This document shows positions 7,189 through 17,070 of a DNA stretch of 64,000 nt, piece after piece. Under the pieces are notes generated by a model that had not been told where the DNA came from, ran no database searches, and was given only the letters and a program-made list of their open reading frames with translations. Both the position numbers and the translations under genes were made by a program. The stretch's first letter is position 1. Every line of letters begins with the position of its first letter. The stretch comes from an uncultured bacterium (GTDB lineage Bacteria > Bacillota > Clostridia > Lachnospirales > Lachnospiraceae), in NCBI GenBank assembly GCA_947381965.1, contig CANCXX010000016.1, positions 25,370-89,369 of the forward strand, read 5' to 3'.

Positions 7189-8310
7189 TCACTTCCCCGC
7201 CAGCAGCCCCTCAAAGTCAAAGCTTTCCACAATTTCCCTCATATGATCTAAATATTCATCTATCCCCTTTCCTGCAGCTCCCTCCTTTGCCACCAGACAG
7301 GTGCCATCTGCAAAGCATTCTGTCATAAACCGGTTATAGCGTGGATGATAATGGCTGTAATCCGCATAATTATCCAAATCACAGATTATCTCCTCCCTGT
7401 CCGGGAAAAAATAAACTTCCACATTTTCATATTCATTCAGCCGCTTTGCAATATAACGGTATTCTTCCATGGTAGCCTCCAGATGGTTTTCCTTCAGCAC
7501 ATCATTCCAAAACAAAATACTGTAGGGAGGAAAAAACACTACGAATTTTGTATCAGGATTATTTTCTATATAAGGACAGATATTAACTGCTAAATTCTTC
7601 TCCGCCGCCTCAAGATAAGCGTCAGGAAAGGTTTCTTCCTTCACCTGCTTCGGTGAAGCATAATTATGCAAAACCCATGTCTCGCTGTAATATTCCTCTG
7701 TCCACCAGCTTGCATACACATTGGATAAATCTGTAGGGTCCGGATCTGCCACAGGGCGCAGGATATAATTAAGCAAAACATCCTTGTTCAGCACATAGGC
7801 AATATCGTTCAGATAATTGTCGTCATAAAGATACTCCGGCAGCGGATACTTGGTTTCGTCCACTCCTCCGGTATAGGTAATCACATCCACTCCTAAAAAT
7901 ACTTTTTTTACTCTTTTCCCATGCCTGTTATTGCCGCTTTTAAAAATTATATCCATTATATTGGCAATATCCTTAGGGAACGCGCCGCTGTAACTAAGCT
8001 TTATGGTGTTTAGATCCATCAGCTCCCCAAACCATTTTGTCTGAAAATTCACCGTCATGGAAGAGCCTAAAATGACGCTGTCGTAATCCATATGAGCTGC
8101 CATTCCCGGATTTTGGGACAGCTGGTTATCCACCAGATAAGGAAATCCGGGCAGTGGTTTATGATAGTGAAAAAACGGGTCCACGTATACCACCAGCGCC
8201 GTAGCCGCTCCACACGCCATCCCTGCCACCAGCAAAAATCCCACAATTGTCCTTTTAAAAGGGTTCCTGCATTTATTCACTTTTTTACTCTGTTTATCTT
8301 TTTTTTTCAT
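7189..8310 (-). CDS. SGNH-type partner of the MBOAT acyltransferase (AlgX/DltD-like)
   Basis: 373 residues; ribosome site GGGGA before the ATG at 8310. A lysine-rich start is followed by one helix at about 22-43, so the bulk is extracytoplasmic. VILGSSMT near residue 80-86 supplies the SGNH block-I Ser (83/84), and DYSHYHPRYN near the C-terminus supplies the Asp/His block. Proteins of this type sit beside MBOAT genes and finish the transfer of acetyl or alanyl groups onto extracellular polymers (AlgX/AlgJ, DltD, PatB are the known parallels). It lies 66 nt downstream of the MBOAT gene on the same strand. The accepted polymer is unknown. Confidence 0.82.
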   Translation of the reverse strand: MKKKDKQSKKVNKCRNPFKRTIVGFLLVAGMACGAATALVVYVDPFFHYHKPLPGFPYLVDNQLSQNPGMAAHMDYDSVILGSSMTVNFQTKWFGELMDLNTIKLSYSGAFPKDIANIMDIIFKSGNNRHGKRVKKVFLGVDVITYTGGVDETKYPLPEYLYDDNYLNDIAYVLNKDVLLNYILRPVADPDPTDLSNVYASWWTEEYYSETWVLHNYASPKQVKEETFPDAYLEAAEKNLAVNICPYIENNPDTKFVVFFPPYSILFWNDVLKENHLEATMEEYRYIAKRLNEYENVEVYFFPDREEIICDLDNYADYSHYHPRYNRFMTECFADGTCLVAKEGAAGKGIDEYLDHMREIVESFDFEGLLAGK

Positions 8311-8376
8311 AATCCCCGCTTTTCGATCCTAAAATCTACCATAAATATCACACAAGCCATACAGACAACATCACTT

Positions 8377-9837
8377 TTAAAAATTCACGTACAGAAAAGA
8401 GCTGACGCCTGAAAAAGACAGTATGCTCCATACAAACAAAACCGCCATAAACAGAGTATGACCCCACCCAGGTTTCACTTTTTTGGTATACGACACCGCA
8501 TCTGTCCCGAAAAACACCAGTAAAAGCAATGACAAAAGAATCAATGTCATAAGGATATAATGAGCATACTGCCACCCATCTATCCCCAGCACCTTAATCA
8601 CATACCAGAATTCATCCAAATTAAAACACCCGGCCAGATTCCAGTTGATCCTTCCAAAAGAAAAACTGCCAATGGTTTTTATCAGAAAAAGTCCCTCCTT
8701 CACAGAAGGCGCCCGAAAAAAAATCCATGCAATATTCACATACAGAAAAGTAAGAAGCACGCAAACCCCATGCACCGCCCGGTTCCATCCCCCGGCCTGG
8801 CCGCTTCCTGCTTTTCCTTTCCTCCAGTCCTTAAAGGCTCTTGTTATCACATAAAGAATGCCGTGCATCATTCCCCACACAATAAACTGCCATCCCGCCC
8901 CATGCCACAGGCCGCTTAAGAAAAAAACTACCAGAGTGTTAACGTAAGTCCTTCCCCTTCCTTTCCGGTTCCCCCCCAAAGGTATATACAAATATTGTGT
9001 AAAAAAATGGGTCAGCGTAATATGCCAGCCTTTCCAAAATTCCAGTATATTGGCAGCCTTATAAGGCGAATGGAAATTTAAGGGAAGATCGAATCCTAAC
9101 ATTCCCGCTATTCCCATTGCCATGTCACAATAGCCGCTAAAATCAAAATAAAGCTGCAGGGTATAAGAAATCATTACAATCAGCCCATCCCCGGAATTTA
9201 ATGCGGACAGACCTGTATAACCAAAGTCCACAGCTTTTCCCAGAGTGTCGGCTATCAGAACCTTTTTAAACATTCCCAGCACAAACAAATACAAGCTCCT
9301 GAATCTTCTCTCCCAGCAGACTGTCTGTCCTTTTTTTTCAAACTGCCCCATCATTTCCCCAGGCAGCGCAATAGGCCCCTGCATAATTTTGGGGAAAAAG
9401 CCCACATACAGACCATATGCCAGAGGCTTAACCTCTTTTATCCCCTCCCGGTAGCATTCCATCAAAAAGGCAATCTGGGTAAAGGTAAAGAAACTAATCC
9501 CAAGGGGCGCCGGATAGCTTCCCCCCAGGTATTTAAAACAGGCAAGCAAAGCCAGATTCAAAAACAGCCCGGCCGCTAAAACCTGTTTTTTATGGCAGAG
9601 GCTTTCCATCCGTCTGCCAAGCCCGTAATTTACCGCCATACTTCCTATAAGGATCGGAAGGTCTCCGGGACGGGACCATCCATAAAAGAGAAGGGATACG
9701 GCAAACAAAAACATTTTTCCAAGTCTTCCGCTGCCCTCTCCTTCTCCCAGCCGTTCTTCTGCGCCCAGGCAGATAAAATATCCCGCCATTGTCAGCGGAA
9801 AAAACAAAAAAACAAACTCATAAGAATTAAACAGCAT
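8377..9837 (-). CDS. MBOAT-family membrane O-acyltransferase (AlgI/PatA-like)
   Basis: 486 residues, about eleven predicted helices. Family marks are YFDFSGYCDMAMG (230-242), WKGWHITL (268-275) and the catalytic-type WHGAGW with His312. MBOAT proteins pass acyl groups, usually acetyl, across the membrane for O-acylation of surface polysaccharide or wall polymers. Its start codon overlaps the upstream stop codon (TAATG), and GAGG is placed for re-initiation, so its translation is coupled to the preceding gene, which carries an internal TAG. Together with the SGNH gene downstream it forms a complete acylation pair. Acyl group and acceptor are inferred only. Confidence 0.92.
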   Translation of the reverse strand: MLFNSYEFVFLFFPLTMAGYFICLGAEERLGEGEGSGRLGKMFLFAVSLLFYGWSRPGDLPILIGSMAVNYGLGRRMESLCHKKQVLAAGLFLNLALLACFKYLGGSYPAPLGISFFTFTQIAFLMECYREGIKEVKPLAYGLYVGFFPKIMQGPIALPGEMMGQFEKKGQTVCWERRFRSLYLFVLGMFKKVLIADTLGKAVDFGYTGLSALNSGDGLIVMISYTLQLYFDFSGYCDMAMGIAGMLGFDLPLNFHSPYKAANILEFWKGWHITLTHFFTQYLYIPLGGNRKGRGRTYVNTLVVFFLSGLWHGAGWQFIVWGMMHGILYVITRAFKDWRKGKAGSGQAGGWNRAVHGVCVLLTFLYVNIAWIFFRAPSVKEGLFLIKTIGSFSFGRINWNLAGCFNLDEFWYVIKVLGIDGWQYAHYILMTLILLSLLLLVFFGTDAVSYTKKVKPGWGHTLFMAVLFVWSILSFSGVSSFLYVNF

Positions 9838-11828
9838 TATTCTTCATCCTCGTAATAGCTTTGCCACTGCTTTACCACCTCTGCCGTTACCGGATCTTCA
9901 TAAATCCTGTAACCATCAATCTCCGCCAAAAGAGTAAGGCCGCTCTCAGTCGGGTCCTTATCCGTTTTCTTTCCCTGTGCCATCACAATATACTGGCAGT
10001 ACTCTGCTCTGGTAGCCGCAAGAAGCGCTTCCATGTCCACCACCTCCGGTTTTTCCATGGCCTCATAAACCCCATTATAATACCCCCACCGCTCCACCAG
10101 CATTTCCCTGCCATAGGGCATATTAATTGCCGCATTATATTGTCTGACAAAGTGGATCAGCTCAGGAGGCATAACGGCCGACACTCTGTTATCCGGGTTG
10201 TCCGGTCCAATCCGATCACAGATTTTAATCACCGTATCCGGGATATGGTACAAATTCTCCGCTTTGGATATATACTCACTTTTATATACGTACTTTCCGC
10301 ATAAAATAATCAATGCGCCGCACACCACCAGTCCAATTCTCTGATGTCGGGCAAAAAAACGACAGCCTCCATAACAGGTAATCACTCCCATAGGAATGGT
10401 CCACAAAATCCTGTAATAGGTCTCCCCGTCCAGCCCGGCCGCCACAAAAGCCTTTCTGCTTAGCGGAAAAAGAAACAGTATGACAATTATCACCGGCGCA
10501 TAAACAAGCAAAGTCCTCACCTTTTTATCCTTCTCTGTTTTCAGCAGAAAAATCCACGAAACCAACGTAAGCAATAGCAGAAGCTTAAGTCCTGTATATA
10601 ATTTAAAAATCACAAAGCTTTCCATAAATATACCAAACATCCCTTTATACCCCTTTCCATAGGACGCCGCGCCAAACGCAAGTCGCCAGTTTCTCTATGG
10701 CACCAGTATCCCATGCGTCAGCGCCAGATAAAGCATTACATAAACGCCGCCCGGCACACAGCTTCCCCCTGCCTTTAATAAAATGACAGGCTTCTTCTCC
10801 CTGACGGCAAACAACACGCCAAAGCCCATGGTCATCAGACAGCTAAGCAGTATCGCAAGGGAACTGCTTGCTCCCCCTGCAAAATTCAAACATGCAAGCA
10901 AAAGCCACAGCCTTTGTCTACCTGGAGCCTCCTGCCCAGCCACAGCTCCCCTTCCTTTTCCTTTCCGTCTTTTCTCCCCTTCATCAAACAGACATAAAAA
11001 CAGCCAGATCACCGCTGGTATCACAAAATTTCCTGCAAAAGACTTTCCCTGCCAGGTTCTGGTCAGAAAAAACGTCTCTGTGGTATAAAGAGAAATATTC
11101 CCAAACATCTGCCATAACGCTATCAATGTCATAAACATGGGAAGCTGTCTCTTTTTCCCCCGGAACAATACACGTCCCGTCTGATAATAAAGAATATAAG
11201 TAAGCGGAATTAAAATCAGGGGAACCACACTATGGCTTACGATTGTGGCATGAACGCCGCTCATCCTTCCAATATAGGCTTCCCACACAGGAAACAGGGC
11301 AAGTCCATGTCTCACATCCAAAGGCGCGCTTCTTCCCGTATAAGGATTAATCCGGTACAAAGTATCCACCTGCTGGGCAATCAGGGCCTGTACGCCATAG
11401 TAAGCGTCATCCCCGTCAAAAGAAGCTCTTGTAAAAGCCATATAAAGCTGAAAAGCTGCCAGCGCAATAAAGAAAATCCAAAAGATTCTATCTTCCCAAA
11501 GCATTTCTCCCGCTATACCGCTTCTTATCCATCTTATCCCCTGCCCCCTTTTTCCCCTTCGGTACGTTACAAACACACCTCCAAGGGCTGATAAGGAAAT
11601 AAGCACAGTAAACCATATGGTAAAGGTTGTAAAGCCATTATAAACGCACAAAAGCACCACCGGAATTCCCACCAGCTCCAGCAGGGTAAACAACAGAATA
11701 TATCCCCCCGCAAGGGCCACTCCCGGCGTGCGAAGCCGCTTTTCCAAAAGAGGCAGCAGCAAAAGCCCCATGCAAAAAGGTACAATAAGAAGCCATACAA
11801 CCAGACTAACTACCTTTAATATAATCAT
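9837..11828 (-). pseudogene. Polytopic GT-C-like membrane protein (DUF6077-like) split by an in-frame TAG
   Basis: Two open stretches, 10695-11828 (377 codons) and 9837-10640 (267 codons), lie in the same frame; only the TAG at 10695-10697 interrupts, and the 18 codons between it and the second ATG are open (RNWRLAFGAASYGKGYKG). Read through, the product is about 663 residues: an N-terminal helix bundle, the motif SFDGDDAYYGV (Asp-Asp of GT-C enzymes) and a C-terminal set of helices with a soluble tail. The start at 11828 has GGAGGA before it. A single CAG to TAG change would explain the break. The second part could be separately translated, but its ribosome site is poor. Family name DUF6077 is from recall of similar proteins; the membrane GT-like nature is clearer than the exact family. 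Confidence 0.7.
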
Positions 11829-11848
11829 TGCTTCCTCCAAAAATCATT

Positions 11849-14800
11849 TTATTTCCGCCCCTGTTTTTTATTTGTAAAACGATAGGTTCCTGACTGCAAT
11901 TCATATTTAACTTTTTCTCCGTCGTTTTCTGTAAACACAATGCCCTTTATCTTGTCAGCCTGCTTTCCGTTTATCTCATAGGGACAGGCGCTCTGTGGCA
12001 GATACAGGGAGGCGGTGGTATTGGCCGGAATTTCAAAACAGTATTCCAGCCCCTCTTCCATTACTCTCCATTCTACACTAATTTTTCCATAAGCACCAGT
12101 ATAACTTCCTTTGGCAAAGGTCAGTTCTCCTCCTGCCTGAGGCTCCAAAATAATATGCTTATATCCCGGTTGTTCTTCATCACACCGTATCCCAAGCACA
12201 TCCGTATACAGCCATCCTGCCGGCGTTCCATAAGCATAATGATTTAAAGATCCGTCCAGCCGGAAGCCGTTCTCCTCCTGCTGATACCCAAAAAGCGATT
12301 CCCATGTGGTAGTAGCGCCATTATTTACAATATACAGCAGCGATGGGTATTCTTCCAGAAGCAACATTTTGTATGCCGTCCGGACCATACCATTATCGCT
12401 AAGTGCGGTCAGAAGACAGCCTATGCCGGAATAGCCAGTCTTTATATGATAGCCCCCATACTCTGCCAGCGTTCTCAAATGTCCCGCCGCCGCTTCTTTT
12501 AATTCTTCCGGGAAAAGCGAAAAAGCAAGCCCCAGTGCATAGGAAGTTTGTGTATTACAGCTTGTCTGTCCATCCGGAAGCACATATTGATTCTGCCATG
12601 CCTGCTTAAAGTTTTCATAAATTTCCCTGTAACGCACCGCGTCCTCTTCTTTTCCCAGAGCCTTCGCCATCCTTGACAGTAAATCCGCCGAATGAGCGCA
12701 CCATGCCGTGTCAGACAAGTCAGAGGGTGTATCTTCAAAAGCCAGATGATCTCCATACCCTCCCCAGGTGCGGACATAATTGTCGCTGGTAGATACCAGC
12801 ATATCCACCCACTTACATAGGGCATCATAATTTCCCTCAAGAATCCCTTTTTCCCCATACTGTGTATAAAGATTCCAGGCAATGACCACCGGTGCGTCTC
12901 CCCAGCAGTTATTGGAAGCGCTGCCGCCTGTTCCATCCCATCCCGTTCCAAAATTTCTTGGCGCCATATCCGGGAAAGAACCGCCCTCCGACTGGATCAG
13001 TCGTAAATCATTGAGATACTTCTCATAAAAATTGTAGGCGTCCATATGGTAGGAGGCTGTCTTTGAAAAAATCTGTGCATCCCCTGCCCAGCCATGACGT
13101 TCATCCCGCTGAGGACAGTCCATGGGATTATCCATAAAATTGCTTTTCAGGCTCCATACTGTATTCTGATAATATTGATTCATTGTATCGTCAGAACACT
13201 GAAACTCCCCTGTCCGTTCCAAATCCGAAGACAGCACAATTCCTTCCACATCCTCCACCTGCAGTTTTTCTCCAAGACCGTCAATTTGCAGATACCGGAA
13301 TCCATGAAAAGTAAACTCCGGTTCAAATACCTCTCCCTGGGCGTCTCCCTTTAACACATAATAATCAGTGGCTTCCGCCGTCAGCAGATTTTCCGTCCAC
13401 ACCGTTCCAGGCACATCGTCTTTATTAATCATAGCCTCTTTGTTTATTTCTTCCCCATAACGTAAAGTAACCACCTGCCCCTTTTTTCCTTTCACCTTTA
13501 TCCGACAGGTTCCGGCAAAATTCTGTCCAAAATCATATACCAAAACATTCTCCTGCGGTTTTGTTACCTCCACAGGCTTTAGGATCTCCACACAGGAGAT
13601 GGGCTCATTCTTTTTCCCTACAAGAGGAAGGGACAAATAGACCCCATTCACCTGATTTTCCTCTGCCGGGTACCACCCTTCCATGGAATAATCCGCCTTA
13701 TCAAACCCCGTTTTTTCACAGTTGGCGTCATAAAACTCCCCCTGATACAAATCGTCGTCCCTCACCGGCCCGTCCGTGCAGCAGTAAAAACTGCCATCTG
13801 TTACAATTTCCGACACACTTCCATCCTGATACCGGATTTCCATTTTCCCCAAAAGTGCGTTCTTATCTCCCCAGGGATTCCATATTTCCGGGTAGCCCAC
13901 CCCACGGTCATACCAGCCATGAAGCAGAATAATCCCAAGGGCATTTTCCTTCCCTCTCTCCAAAAAGTCCGTCACATCATAGGTCACATAAGAAAGCTGT
14001 TTGTTGTATGCAAGCTTTCCGGGACTAAAATAATCTTCCGAAACCCTTTTTCCATTTACCGAAAGGGCAAAGCAGCCAAGCGCCGTCATATATACCCTGG
14101 CGCTTACAATTTCCTTATCCTCCACCTGAAACGCCCTTCGGAATAAAGGCGCCGGGCTTTCAAAGCCCTTGGTGAGCATAAGGCCGCTGCCAATTTTAAG
14201 TCTTCCCCCTTCCACCGGGGTGTAATAAGGCGTAAAAATGTTTTCTTTTTCTTCAAAGTCCTCCTTATATAATATATCTCCCGTCCTGCTGCTTACCAGA
14301 ATGTCATCCAGCCAGGCATAAGATACCCCTCTTGATTTATAATACCCAATACTTCCTGCCGGTACAGGCAGGATAACAAAGGTTCCTGCCTCTTTCCCGT
14401 TAATCTTTACTCCAAGTTTTTCCTCTTCCACAGAAAGCTCAGCCTGAAACAAAGACTGTCCTTCTGGCGCGCAGTCCGAAATGTCCACACTTTCTTCTGA
14501 AGAAACAGCCCCTTCTTCCATCCGTTTCAAGGTAAAAAGCTTCTCATCCCCCTGATTTTTAATCTCGCATACATAAAGAGAACCATAACGTCCCTCCTGG
14601 GCCCCAAAAATAAATCCTGCTGATGTGCCTGAAACCTCCATCTGATATCTGATGGTGTAAAAAAGCAGGTCCTTTTCAGATTCTGTCTTTGTCTCTTCCT
14701 GCCAGGCTGAAATCCATTTTGCCCCGGACATACCTTCTCCCATAAGACCTGTCTCAAACCAGGCTTCTTCTGCGGCTTTGTGACACCTGTCTGATTCATC

Positions 14801-15181
14801 CCACACCTCCACCTGCCAGAAATATCGATGGGCTGGCGCCAGGGCCTCTCCCTCATATACAATTCCCACAGATTCACTCCCGGCTACCTTCCCGCTGTCC
14901 CACAGGAAATTACCCTCTGCCAGATTCTTTCTGCCATCCGCAACGCAGACACGGTAAGCGCTCTGGGCCGCTCCCTGTCTGCCGCTTTCCATCCGCCAGC
15001 CAAACACGGGCTGTTCCACATCTATGCCCAGCGGATTCTTCACATGACAAACCTTTAGCCCCGTAATTATACATACTTTTTCCCTGCCTGCTTTCTTTCC
15101 GGCAAATATAAACACTGCCGCCAGCATAAGCAGCAGAATCCCCGCCATATATATCAGATAAATTTTTCTTATTCTTTTCAT
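11849..15181 (-). CDS. Membrane-anchored GH78 alpha-L-rhamnosidase
   Basis: About 1110 residues from ATG 15181 (MKRIRKIYLIY...), which begins a basic plus hydrophobic signal anchor; a longer form to 15247 is possible. After the anchor come the fibronectin-like and two carbohydrate-binding beta domains usual in GH78, then the (alpha/alpha)6 catalytic domain with the diagnostic DCPQRDERHGWAGDAQ at about residue 690, which contains the general acid Glu and partner Asp residues, and a C-terminal beta domain. GH78 enzymes remove terminal alpha-L-rhamnose. Most Firmicute GH78 enzymes are cytoplasmic; this one should face outside. It leads the leftward acyltransferase cluster, so it may trim host, plant or its own rhamnose-containing glycans. 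Confidence 0.93.
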   Translation of the reverse strand: MKRIRKIYLIYMAGILLLMLAAVFIFAGKKAGREKVCIITGLKVCHVKNPLGIDVEQPVFGWRMESGRQGAAQSAYRVCVADGRKNLAEGNFLWDSGKVAGSESVGIVYEGEALAPAHRYFWQVEVWDESDRCHKAAEEAWFETGLMGEGMSGAKWISAWQEETKTESEKDLLFYTIRYQMEVSGTSAGFIFGAQEGRYGSLYVCEIKNQGDEKLFTLKRMEEGAVSSEESVDISDCAPEGQSLFQAELSVEEEKLGVKINGKEAGTFVILPVPAGSIGYYKSRGVSYAWLDDILVSSRTGDILYKEDFEEKENIFTPYYTPVEGGRLKIGSGLMLTKGFESPAPLFRRAFQVEDKEIVSARVYMTALGCFALSVNGKRVSEDYFSPGKLAYNKQLSYVTYDVTDFLERGKENALGIILLHGWYDRGVGYPEIWNPWGDKNALLGKMEIRYQDGSVSEIVTDGSFYCCTDGPVRDDDLYQGEFYDANCEKTGFDKADYSMEGWYPAEENQVNGVYLSLPLVGKKNEPISCVEILKPVEVTKPQENVLVYDFGQNFAGTCRIKVKGKKGQVVTLRYGEEINKEAMINKDDVPGTVWTENLLTAEATDYYVLKGDAQGEVFEPEFTFHGFRYLQIDGLGEKLQVEDVEGIVLSSDLERTGEFQCSDDTMNQYYQNTVWSLKSNFMDNPMDCPQRDERHGWAGDAQIFSKTASYHMDAYNFYEKYLNDLRLIQSEGGSFPDMAPRNFGTGWDGTGGSASNNCWGDAPVVIAWNLYTQYGEKGILEGNYDALCKWVDMLVSTSDNYVRTWGGYGDHLAFEDTPSDLSDTAWCAHSADLLSRMAKALGKEEDAVRYREIYENFKQAWQNQYVLPDGQTSCNTQTSYALGLAFSLFPEELKEAAAGHLRTLAEYGGYHIKTGYSGIGCLLTALSDNGMVRTAYKMLLLEEYPSLLYIVNNGATTTWESLFGYQQEENGFRLDGSLNHYAYGTPAGWLYTDVLGIRCDEEQPGYKHIILEPQAGGELTFAKGSYTGAYGKISVEWRVMEEGLEYCFEIPANTTASLYLPQSACPYEINGKQADKIKGIVFTENDGEKVKYELQSGTYRFTNKKQGRK

Positions 15182-15284
15182 AACAAAATGTCCCGCTTTC
15201 CAAATTCTTTCGTTTACTAATAGTATATACCCGATTTTTCCAGTCATCAATGTATAAGCTCCATATTAAGTGTCATACTTTTTG

Positions 15285-15313
15285 TTGCCTTTAATTAGAC
15301 ATTGTTTTATAAT
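15285..15313 (+). promoter_or_regulatory. Promoter for the gene at 15379
   Basis: -35 TTGCCT (15285-15290), exactly 17-nt spacer, consensus -10 TATAAT (15308-15313). Confidence 0.75.
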
Positions 15314-15378
15314 TTTTTCTAAATTCATGTATCCCATTAGAGCTTATTCAAAACATGTATGAAAGGTTGTATAATTTT

Positions 15379-16914
15379 ATGAAAAATTTTTTTAATCAGA
15401 ATTCATTTGAGAAAATACAAAAATGGATAACTCCGAAAACACTGTCAGTGTTTTTAACAATTGTTTATCTTCTTAGTCTCCTTCCAATTCTTTGGATTGG
15501 ATGGTTTAATTATCCCAGTGCAGACGATTACACCATAGGCAGTAACTGCCGGTGGGCATGGGTTTCCAGCCATAACTTTTTTAGCGCTCTCTGGGCGGGA
15601 ATTGTAAGAAGCGTGGAGGACTACCTCCACTGGATGGGTTACTTTACATCCAACTTTCTGATGGCAATGTCTCCGGGCAGCTTTGGAGAACGCTTCTATG
15701 TGCTTACCGTATGGATTATGCTTCTCATGCTTAGCTTTTCAACTATCTATTTGTTAAAGACCATTTTTACAAAAGTCTTTATGGCAGACAAATACACCAG
15801 CCGCTGTGTATATATGCTTGTTCTCCTTATCACCGTACAATGTATGGTTGGACGGGTGGAAGCATTTTTTTGGTACAGCGGCGCCGTAAATTATATGTTT
15901 GTGCATGGCATGTCACTGTTCTTCTACGGACTTTTAATCTCCGCAGTTTATGAGGTTGGAAAAAAACGGACTGTAAAGCTTGTGGCAGCATCTTTTCTGG
16001 GCTTCTTTACAGGGGGCGGCAATCAGATGACCGCGTTAAATGTATGTATTATTTTAGCTGTTGCAGTCATTTTCCTTATATATAACCGGAAGTGGAAAAA
16101 ATATAAAGCTTTTGCTGTTCCCATAGGAATGTTTTTTTTGGGCTTTCTCTTAAATGTGGCATCGCCGGGCAATCTGGTACGGGCAGAAAGCGCAAGGGGA
16201 ATGAATCCCGTAAAGGCCATACTTGTCTCCTTTTATTATTGCCTGGATTACTGCATCAGTAAGTGGACCGGCTGGCCGGTTATCCTGTTCGTTATCGCCC
16301 TGGTCCCCTTATTCTGGCACATGGCAGAAAAAACTCAGTTCCGGTTTCCCTGTCCGTTAGTGGTTGTGCTTTTTGGATACTGCATTGTCTCCGCAATGAT
16401 AACGCCGCCTGTTTTTGCACTGGGAAATATGGGCGCCGCACGGCTTCAGGCGCTTACATTTACCATGTACCTGCTGGTGCTTACCCTGTGCACAGGCTAC
16501 GTAACCGGATGGGCAAGAAAAAAGCTTTCGCCATTGCAGTTCCCAGACAGGCTAACAGACCGTCCGTTTACCGCCAGTGAGATCTGGTGTTTGCTTGGCT
16601 GTCTGCTTTTTTTGGGGGCCGCATCATTTATTACAGTTATACCGGAACCTCACTACTTTACAGCCTCCTCCGCCATAACAGACCTGATAAGCGGCGATGC
16701 AAAAGCATACGGCGACGCTTTAAAAGCAAGAACCAGACTATATAACAGCGGGGAAAAAAATGTGGTTGTGGAACCGCTGCCATGTTATCCACAGCTTTTA
16801 TACTTTTCGGACATTAAGGAAGACCCTTCTGACTGGGAAAATCTGGGGATATGCAGGTTTTACGGCCTAGATTCCGTTATAAAAAAGGCGCCGGAAATTC
16901 CCCCTTACACCTGA
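15379..16914 (+). CDS. Polytopic membrane protein, GT-C-like (DUF6056-type)
   Basis: 511 residues from ATG 15379, preceded by GAAAGG; an ATG 24 nt earlier lacks a ribosome site. About eleven to twelve membrane helices. After the first helix comes YPSADDYTIG, an Asp-Asp in the first extracellular loop, the position of the catalytic acidic residues in GT-C glycosyltransferases. The C-terminal tail is short and extracytoplasmic (VVVEPLPCYPQLLYF). It resembles membrane proteins annotated DUF6056 in Firmicutes. It stands alone on the plus strand with its own promoter, divergent from the rhamnosidase. Transfer of sugar from a polyprenyl carrier is inferred, not shown. Confidence 0.7.
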   Translation: MKNFFNQNSFEKIQKWITPKTLSVFLTIVYLLSLLPILWIGWFNYPSADDYTIGSNCRWAWVSSHNFFSALWAGIVRSVEDYLHWMGYFTSNFLMAMSPGSFGERFYVLTVWIMLLMLSFSTIYLLKTIFTKVFMADKYTSRCVYMLVLLITVQCMVGRVEAFFWYSGAVNYMFVHGMSLFFYGLLISAVYEVGKKRTVKLVAASFLGFFTGGGNQMTALNVCIILAVAVIFLIYNRKWKKYKAFAVPIGMFFLGFLLNVASPGNLVRAESARGMNPVKAILVSFYYCLDYCISKWTGWPVILFVIALVPLFWHMAEKTQFRFPCPLVVVLFGYCIVSAMITPPVFALGNMGAARLQALTFTMYLLVLTLCTGYVTGWARKKLSPLQFPDRLTDRPFTASEIWCLLGCLLFLGAASFITVIPEPHYFTASSAITDLISGDAKAYGDALKARTRLYNSGEKNVVVEPLPCYPQLLYFSDIKEDPSDWENLGICRFYGLDSVIKKAPEIPPYT

Positions 16915-16919
16915 ATCAG

Positions 16920-16970
16920 GTTCTCACGGAATGCGCAGCCAGTGCGCATTCCTGACCTGTGAAAAATAAC
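16920..16970. repeat. Partial copy of the 149-bp inverted-repeat element
   Basis: TTCTCACGGAATGCGCA, a 4-5 nt loop, TGCGCATTCC and GTGAAAAATAAC match the right-hand third of the element at 23101-23249 (23199-23248). Its GGAATGCGCA/TGCGCATTCC stem directly follows the stop codon at 16914, so it may end transcription although a T-run is missing. Confidence 0.75.
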
Positions 16971-17009
16971 CATAACCTTCAGCCCTAACGGACCTTGCGG
17001 AAATGTATA

Positions 17010-17038
17010 TTGACGAATAGAAAAGAAGCGGATAAAAT
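17010..17038 (+). promoter_or_regulatory. Promoter of the VTC-DUF4956-CotH operon
   Basis: -35 TTGACG (17010-17015), 17-nt spacer, -10 TAAAAT (17033-17038). Transcription would begin near 17045, only about 28 nt before the ribosome site GGAGGTGA at 17073-17080. Confidence 0.75.
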
Positions 17039-17070
17039 GTACGAAGCTGAATATAAAAACGATTCAATTT

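Noticed and set aside
10695-10697. TAG read as pyrrolysine
   Set aside because: No Pyl genes or PYLIS-like structure seen; other genes here use TAG as a normal stop (for example 51649-51651 and 51755-51757). A point mutation is simpler.
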